From Pseudomonadota bacterium (lineage in GTDB: Bacteria > Pseudomonadota > Alphaproteobacteria > Rhizobiales > Hyphomicrobiaceae), in assembly GCA_023430315.1 (NCBI GenBank), contig JAEZAW010000310.1, positions 1 through 10,132 on the forward strand: DNA of 10,132 nt. The letters run 5' to 3'. A program made the translations under genes and the position numbers. The notes under the pieces were generated by a model, which was given only the letters and a program-made list of their open reading frames with translations, made no database searches and was not told the origin of the DNA. Below, in pieces: positions 6,496 to 10,132 of this stretch; position 1 is the stretch's first letter, and each line of letters begins with the position of its first letter.

Positions 6496-7146
6496 ATGGA
6501 AGCGCAGACCATCATCGCCAGGCGCATCGCGCAGGAGCTGCGGCCGGGAATGCTCGTCAATCTCGGCATCGGCATTCCGACGCTGGTGGCCAACTACGTC
6601 CCGGACGGCCTCGACGTCTACTTCCAGTCCGAGAATGGCTTGATCGGCACCGGCCCGATCCCGGAAGAGGGCATGATGCACCCCACGCTCACCGACGCGG
6701 GTGGGCGGGCCGTAAGTGCGCTGCCTGGGGCCTGCACGTTCGACAGCGCGATGTCGTTTGGTCTGATCCGCGGCGGCCACGTGGACATGACCGTGCTCGG
6801 CGGCCTTCAGGTGGATGCGCGGGGGCTTCTCGCCAACTGGATGATCCCCGGCAAAATGGTGCCCGGCATGGGCGGCGCCATGGATCTGGTGACAGGGGCG
6901 AAGCGCGTGGTCATCGCCATGCAGCACACGGCAAAAGGCAAACCGAAGATCCTCGAAAAATGCTCGCTGCCGCTGACCTCGGTGAGGCCCGTCGATCTGG
7001 TCGTAACGGAAATGGCCGTGATCGGCTTCCCGGAGGGGCGGGCAACGCTGCTCGAGACAGCGCCCGGCGTGTCCGTTCAGCAGGTGATCGACGCCACTGA
7101 AGCCCGCCTTGCAGTCCCCGGCACGATCCCGAATATGCTCCTGTAA
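6496..7146 (+). CDS. atoA: CoA-transferase subunit B (AtoA/ScoB-like)
   Basis: This is the beta subunit and carries the catalytic glutamate that forms the enzyme-CoA thioester. The 216-residue protein shows the subunit B signature FQSENGLIG at 43-51, with active-site Glu46. Other family blocks are RIAQELRPGMLVNLGIGIPT (10-29), LPGACTFDSAMSFGLIRGGH (76-95), GGLQVDARG, NWMIPGKMVPGMGGAMDLVTG and VTEMAVIGFPEG. Together with subunit A seven bases upstream it makes the complete enzyme. Likely roles are use of acetoacetate from poly-3-hydroxybutyrate or fatty-acid breakdown, or exchange of another short acid. No thiolase, acetoacetate permease or AtoSC-like regulator is next to it, so the substrate stays open. 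The gene ends 147 bases before the DUF4112 gene. Confidence 0.93.
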   Translation: MEAQTIIARRIAQELRPGMLVNLGIGIPTLVANYVPDGLDVYFQSENGLIGTGPIPEEGMMHPTLTDAGGRAVSALPGACTFDSAMSFGLIRGGHVDMTVLGGLQVDARGLLANWMIPGKMVPGMGGAMDLVTGAKRVVIAMQHTAKGKPKILEKCSLPLTSVRPVDLVVTEMAVIGFPEGRATLLETAPGVSVQQVIDATEARLAVPGTIPNMLL

Positions 7147-7293
7147 GCGTCGCGCCTGCGCGTTCAGCCCGTCACTCCAGTCGCGAACGCATAGGACAAG
7201 CGGCATCCCCACGCGCTATATGCCAACGTACGACTTCGCTCCTCGCCGCGGCAGCAGCGATCTGTTTTTCCGCGTTCAAACACGCCCCAGGAC

Positions 7294-7707
7294 ATGCGCC
7301 ACGGCATCCCCCTCAGCAATGCGCCATTGCCTCGTGACTTCGCCAAACTCTTCGAGCAATTGGAGCGCTCCTGCCTGTGGCTCGATGCCGAGTACCGCAT
7401 CCCGTTCACGCGCTTTCACGTCGGCTGGGATCCCATCATCGGTTTGGTTCCCATTGCCGGGGACCTCGCCGGTGCCGCTCTCAGCATCCGCAACATCCAC
7501 TGGGCCTACCAGCTCGGCGCAGAGAGACGCGTCCTACGCCAGATGGGCCTCAACGCAGCCATCGATGCGCTGATCGGCGCCATACCCGTGATCGGGACGG
7601 TGTTCGATTTCTGGTTTCGCGCGCAATTGCGCAACCTGCAGCTCCTGATCGAGGCCATGGAGAGACAGCGGCAGCACCATCCCGTTAACGGCGTCTCCTT
7701 GACCTGA
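7294..7707 (+). CDS. DUF4112 domain protein, probably membrane-associated
   Basis: The 137-residue product matches DUF4112. It contains two similar segments: WDPIIGLVPIAGDLAGAALS (45-64) and AIDALIGAIPVIGTVFDFWF (89-108), the latter followed by RAQLRNLQLL. Each segment has a conserved Asp, a G-x-x-P-x-x-G turn and a hydrophobic helix, so the protein probably forms paired membrane-inserted or amphipathic helices. The middle (RNIHWAYQLGAERRVLRQMG) and the C-terminus are basic and helical. The family's function is unknown. The start at 7294 has a short AGG four bases upstream and is the first in-frame start. Only 70 bases separate it from the glycosyltransferase gene on the same strand, so co-transcription is possible, although a hairpin lies between. 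Confidence 0.85.
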   Translation: MRHGIPLSNAPLPRDFAKLFEQLERSCLWLDAEYRIPFTRFHVGWDPIIGLVPIAGDLAGAALSIRNIHWAYQLGAERRVLRQMGLNAAIDALIGAIPVIGTVFDFWFRAQLRNLQLLIEAMERQRQHHPVNGVSLT

Positions 7708-7715
7708 GGAGAGTG

Positions 7716-7734
7716 TCACACGCGCGTCGTGTGA
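7716..7734 (+). terminator. Short hairpin after the DUF4112 gene
   Basis: TCACACG (7716-7722) and CGTGTGA (7728-7734) pair perfectly around CGCGT, nine bases after the DUF4112 stop. There is no T tract, so it could equally be an operator for the following glycosyltransferase gene or have no role. Confidence 0.3.
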
Positions 7735-7777
7735 GTCTGGTGACAAGGGTCCTGGACCACCCAACCGCGAGCCAGGA

Positions 7778-8935
7778 ATGTCCGCCGCCGTTGCCGCTGC
7801 TGCTCTCTCCTTCGTACTCATCGCCAGCCTTGTCCACCTCGTGTCCGTCGGCCTTGTCGCGTTCCGCTGCAGGCGCGTGCCACCGGCGCGGTTCGACGGC
7901 CCCGGCATCACGCTCGTGCGCACCATCCGCGATATCGGCGCACACGAGGAAGACACACTCCGCAGCTCCTTCGGGCTCTCCCACCACGATCACGAGGTGC
8001 TTTTCTGCGCGGCATTGGAGAGCGATCCAGCCGTCGGCGTCGTGCGGCGGCTCATGAAGGAATATCCGCATGTCCGCGCCCGCCTGCTGATCGGCGACGA
8101 TCGCATCAGCGCCAATCCCAAGCTCAACAACATGCTCAAGGGATGGCGCGAGGCGCAGCACGATTGGATCGTCTTCGCGGACAGCAATCTCATGCTGCCG
8201 CCGGACTATCTCCAGCAGGTTCAGGCGACGTGGCGGGAAGATACGGGTGTCGTTTGCGCGCCACCGATCGGCAGCCACCCTGCCGGCTTCTGGGCGGAGG
8301 TCGAATGCGCGTTCCTCAATACCTACCAGGCGCGCTGGCAGTATGCCGCCAACAGCATTGGTTTCGGCTTCGCGCAGGGCAAGACCATGCTGTTCCGCCG
8401 CGATATGCTCGATAGCCAGGGCGGTGTTGCGGCGCTGGCGGGCGAACTCGCCGAGGACGCAGCCGCGACGAAAATCGTCCGCAATGCAGGGCTGCGCGTC
8501 CGCCTCGCGGGACCGCCCTTCTTCCAGCCTCTCGGCCGGCGCTCCGCCAATCACGTCCTCGCGCGACAGCTCCGCTGGGCGCAGCTTCGCCGGTTAACCT
8601 TTCCTCACTGGTTCGCTCTCGAGCTTCTGACCGGCAGCGCGATGCCGCTGCTAGCCGTGGCCATGGCGGCTGAGGCACTCGACGTCTCGCCGCTGATCGC
8701 CGTCGCCGGGCTGGCGGCCCTCTGGTTCGGCGCCGAGGCCTTTCTCGCGAGGATCGGCGGCTGGCACCTTTCCTGGCGCGCGCCCTTTGCCTGGCTGCTG
8801 AGGGACCTGCTCATCCCCGCCATCTGGCTGCGCGCCTGGACTGCGAATGCCTACCAATGGGGCGGGCACAAGGTTGCATGGCAGCCGGGCGGGGCAGCCA
8901 GCATGACGAACGAGGGTGCTGTCGGCATCAGGTGA
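7778..8935 (+). CDS. GT21 family glycosyltransferase, ceramide glucosyltransferase-like
   Basis: This membrane glycosyltransferase of 385 residues is built like ceramide glucosyltransferases: an N-terminal membrane helix (about 6-30), a cytosolic GT-A domain and C-terminal membrane segments (about 280-318 and 335-355). The family motifs are present: D1 Asp83 (ESDP), NPKLNN (113-118), D2 Asp135 in FADSN, D3 Glu226/Asp227 in ELAEDAAATK, and the R-x-x-R-W motif at 263-267 (RQLRW). IGSHPAGFWAEVECAFLNTY, followed by QARWQY, is typical of rhizobial members. These enzymes transfer glucose or another sugar from a nucleotide sugar to ceramide; a related branch, HpnI, acts on hopanoids. Which lipid is used here is unknown. 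The N-terminal block reads VRTIRDIG, where I recall most relatives having a Pro-x-Cys-Gly-like turn. An LpxH-like gene follows after 68 bases. The ribosome site is poor, so the start is less certain. Confidence 0.85.
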   Translation: MSAAVAAAALSFVLIASLVHLVSVGLVAFRCRRVPPARFDGPGITLVRTIRDIGAHEEDTLRSSFGLSHHDHEVLFCAALESDPAVGVVRRLMKEYPHVRARLLIGDDRISANPKLNNMLKGWREAQHDWIVFADSNLMLPPDYLQQVQATWREDTGVVCAPPIGSHPAGFWAEVECAFLNTYQARWQYAANSIGFGFAQGKTMLFRRDMLDSQGGVAALAGELAEDAAATKIVRNAGLRVRLAGPPFFQPLGRRSANHVLARQLRWAQLRRLTFPHWFALELLTGSAMPLLAVAMAAEALDVSPLIAVAGLAALWFGAEAFLARIGGWHLSWRAPFAWLLRDLLIPAIWLRAWTANAYQWGGHKVAWQPGGAASMTNEGAVGIR

Positions 8936-9003
8936 GACGCCCTGAAGCGGCGGCAAGGGATTTGTCATCGGGCTGAAACGTGAATCTCCTAGGAGCTGGG
9001 TCC

Positions 9004-9831
9004 ATGCAAGACGCAATTCCCGCCGAGCACGTGACCGACCCGACCCTCACGCCTTATCGCGCGGTCTTCATTTCGGACATCCATCTCGGCACCCGAACCT
9101 CCCAGGCAGCCGCACTCCTGGACTTCCTGCGCATCGTCGAGGCCGACACGTTCTACCTCGTAGGTGACATCGTCGATTTCTGGCGGGTCCGCCGCGGACC
9201 GCACTGGCCGCAGTCCCATAACGACGTGCTCCAGAAGCTGCTGCGCAAGGTGCGCAAGGGTTCGCGCATCATCTTCATTCCGGGCAATCACGACGAGGGG
9301 CTTCGCGACTTCTGCGGCATGCACTTCGGCGGTATCGACGTTCACCGCAATTGCATCCACGAGACCGCAACGGGGCGGCGTTACATCGTCATGCACGGCG
9401 ACGAGTTCGATATCGTCGTGCGCAACGCACGGTGGCTCGCATTCCTCGGAGACCGTGGCTACGAAACCGCGCTCTGGCTCAACAATCCGCTGAACTGGGT
9501 CCGCCGCCATCTCGGTCTCGGCTACTGGTCCCTCTCGGCCTATCTCAAGAACCGCGTCAAGAAGGCCGTCGCCTTCATCGGCGCTTACGAAGAGGCCGTT
9601 GCCGGCGAAGCTCGTCGTCACGGCGCCGATGGGATCATTTGCGGACACATTCATCACGCCGCCGACCGCCAGATGGGCGATGTTCACTATCTGAATTGCG
9701 GCGACTGGGTCGAGAGCTGCACGGCCATCGTGGAATCGCGTTCAGGCGAGCTGCGTCTTCTCCGTTGGAACGCCGACACGGCATGGAGCACGGCATCTAC
9801 CGTCTCCGAGCCGTCGTATGTGCTCGGCTAG
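9004..9831 (+). CDS. LpxH-like metallophosphoesterase (UDP-2,3-diacylglucosamine diphosphatase family)
   Basis: The 275-residue calcineurin-like phosphoesterase belongs to the LpxH group. Metal-binding motifs in order are SDIHLG (D25, H27), GDIVDFW (D55), GNHDE (N96, H97), MHGDEFD (H131, D133) and GHIHHA (H215, H217), followed by NCGDWVESC at 231-239. LpxH releases lipid X and UMP from UDP-diacylglucosamine at the inner membrane face. Alphaproteobacteria usually do that step with the unrelated LpxI, so this protein may act on another nucleotide-lipid or glycolipid; that part is inference. The ATG at 9004 has TAGGAG nine bases upstream, better than the in-frame GTG at 8980. It follows the GT21 gene by 68 bases, and the pair probably works on envelope lipids. 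The tail of about 15 residues after WNADT is unremarkable. Confidence 0.87.
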   Translation: MQDAIPAEHVTDPTLTPYRAVFISDIHLGTRTSQAAALLDFLRIVEADTFYLVGDIVDFWRVRRGPHWPQSHNDVLQKLLRKVRKGSRIIFIPGNHDEGLRDFCGMHFGGIDVHRNCIHETATGRRYIVMHGDEFDIVVRNARWLAFLGDRGYETALWLNNPLNWVRRHLGLGYWSLSAYLKNRVKKAVAFIGAYEEAVAGEARRHGADGIICGHIHHAADRQMGDVHYLNCGDWVESCTAIVESRSGELRLLRWNADTAWSTASTVSEPSYVLG

Positions 9832-9838
9832 ACGCGCT

Positions 9839-9857
9839 AGGCGCCGTCGAAGCGCCT
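9839..9857 (+). terminator. Candidate terminator hairpin after the phosphoesterase gene
   Basis: AGGCGC (9839-9844) and GCGCCT (9852-9857) pair around a 7-base loop, starting eight bases after the stop codon. The position suits the end of the GT21-phosphoesterase transcript. No T run follows, so this is only suggestive. Confidence 0.3.
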
Positions 9858-9911
9858 CGCTCGATCTCCTGAATTGAACGCTCCGCCTCTGATTCACACG
9901 CGTCAAACGAC

Positions 9912-9927
9912 ATCACGGAACGGTGAT
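9912..9927. promoter_or_regulatory. Inverted repeat, possible operator upstream of the last gene
   Basis: ATCAC-N6-GTGAT (9912-9927) is a symmetric site with a helical-turn spacing, 102 bases before the ATG of the exported-protein gene. A TTGACG at 9934-9939 could be a -35 box, but no good -10 follows at the right distance. The factor is unknown. Confidence 0.2.
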
Positions 9928-10029
9928 CTCACATTGACGGCGTGCTGATGAGCCATTGATGCGCCGGGCTTTTACTGCCGGTCACGCGAACAAGGCATCC
10001 CGCCGATCGCGCAATGACTGGAGGAAGCC

Positions 10030-10132
10030 ATGCAGACCCTGAAACACCTCATGATCGCCATTACCGTTCTTGCGGCTTTTGCAGCAGCTCCCGCTTCGGC
10101 GAAGACGCTCGCCGAAGAGATCTGGGATCAGG
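10030..10132 (+). CDS. Exported protein, 5' part only (runs off the window)
   Basis: Only the first 34 codons are present. They encode a Sec signal peptide: MQTLKHL, a hydrophobic core (about 8-20), then APASA at about residues 20-24, where signal peptidase I would cut, followed by KTLAEEIWDQ. GGAGGA (10020-10025) lies four bases before the ATG and supports the start. The mature protein is missing, so neither the family nor the function can be named. It would be periplasmic, secreted or an outer-envelope protein. Confidence 0.75.
   Translation, partial: MQTLKHLMIAITVLAAFAAAPASAKTLAEEIWDQ

Noticed and set aside
7685..8554. A 289-codon minus-strand frame across the glycosyltransferase gene, and a 389-codon frame opposite the flavin monooxygenase gene (4513-5682)
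   Set aside because: Both lie opposite genes with clear family motifs and show no recognisable protein features of their own.

Overview
The window looks like chromosomal DNA of a G+C-rich alphaproteobacterium, probably of the Hyphomicrobiales (Rhizobiales). The support is a class II DAHP synthase, a GT21 ceramide-glucosyltransferase-like enzyme of the rhizobial kind, a DUF4112 protein, and strong third-position G/C bias in most genes. The genus cannot be named from the sequence.

Layout from left to right. (1) A MarR-type regulator fused to a GNAT acetyltransferase (36-977, +). (2) A noticeably lower-G+C insertion with one DUF3800 gene (1256-2179, +) and non-coding flanks. It ends against a long perfect hairpin (2350-2383) between convergent genes. 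(3) The class II DAHP synthase gene (2397-3788, -), first step of the shikimate pathway, with two GC-rich hairpins in its upstream region. (4) A complete tRNA-Thr(TGT) gene (4022-4096, +). About 500 bases downstream lies a 27-base near-copy of its 3' end (4579-4605). The two copies bracket one small gene for a secreted Gln/Arg-rich protein (4204-4473, -), the arrangement left by integration into a tRNA gene. (5) A luciferase-like flavin monooxygenase (4684-5709, +). (6) A two-gene operon for a family I CoA-transferase of the AtoD/AtoA type (5841-7146, +). (7) A DUF4112 membrane-associated protein (7294-7707, +), then a GT21 glycosyltransferase (7778-8935, +) and an LpxH-like metallophosphoesterase (9004-9831, +), which look like an envelope-lipid pair. 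(8) The first 34 codons of an exported protein that runs off the right edge (10030-10132, +).

Most of the window is ordinary core metabolism. The two places with signs of acquired DNA are the DUF3800 segment and the tRNA-Thr 3'-end duplication. No transposase, integrase, CRISPR array, toxin-antitoxin pair or recognisable multi-gene defence system was found, and no wholly new system can be claimed from the sequence alone.
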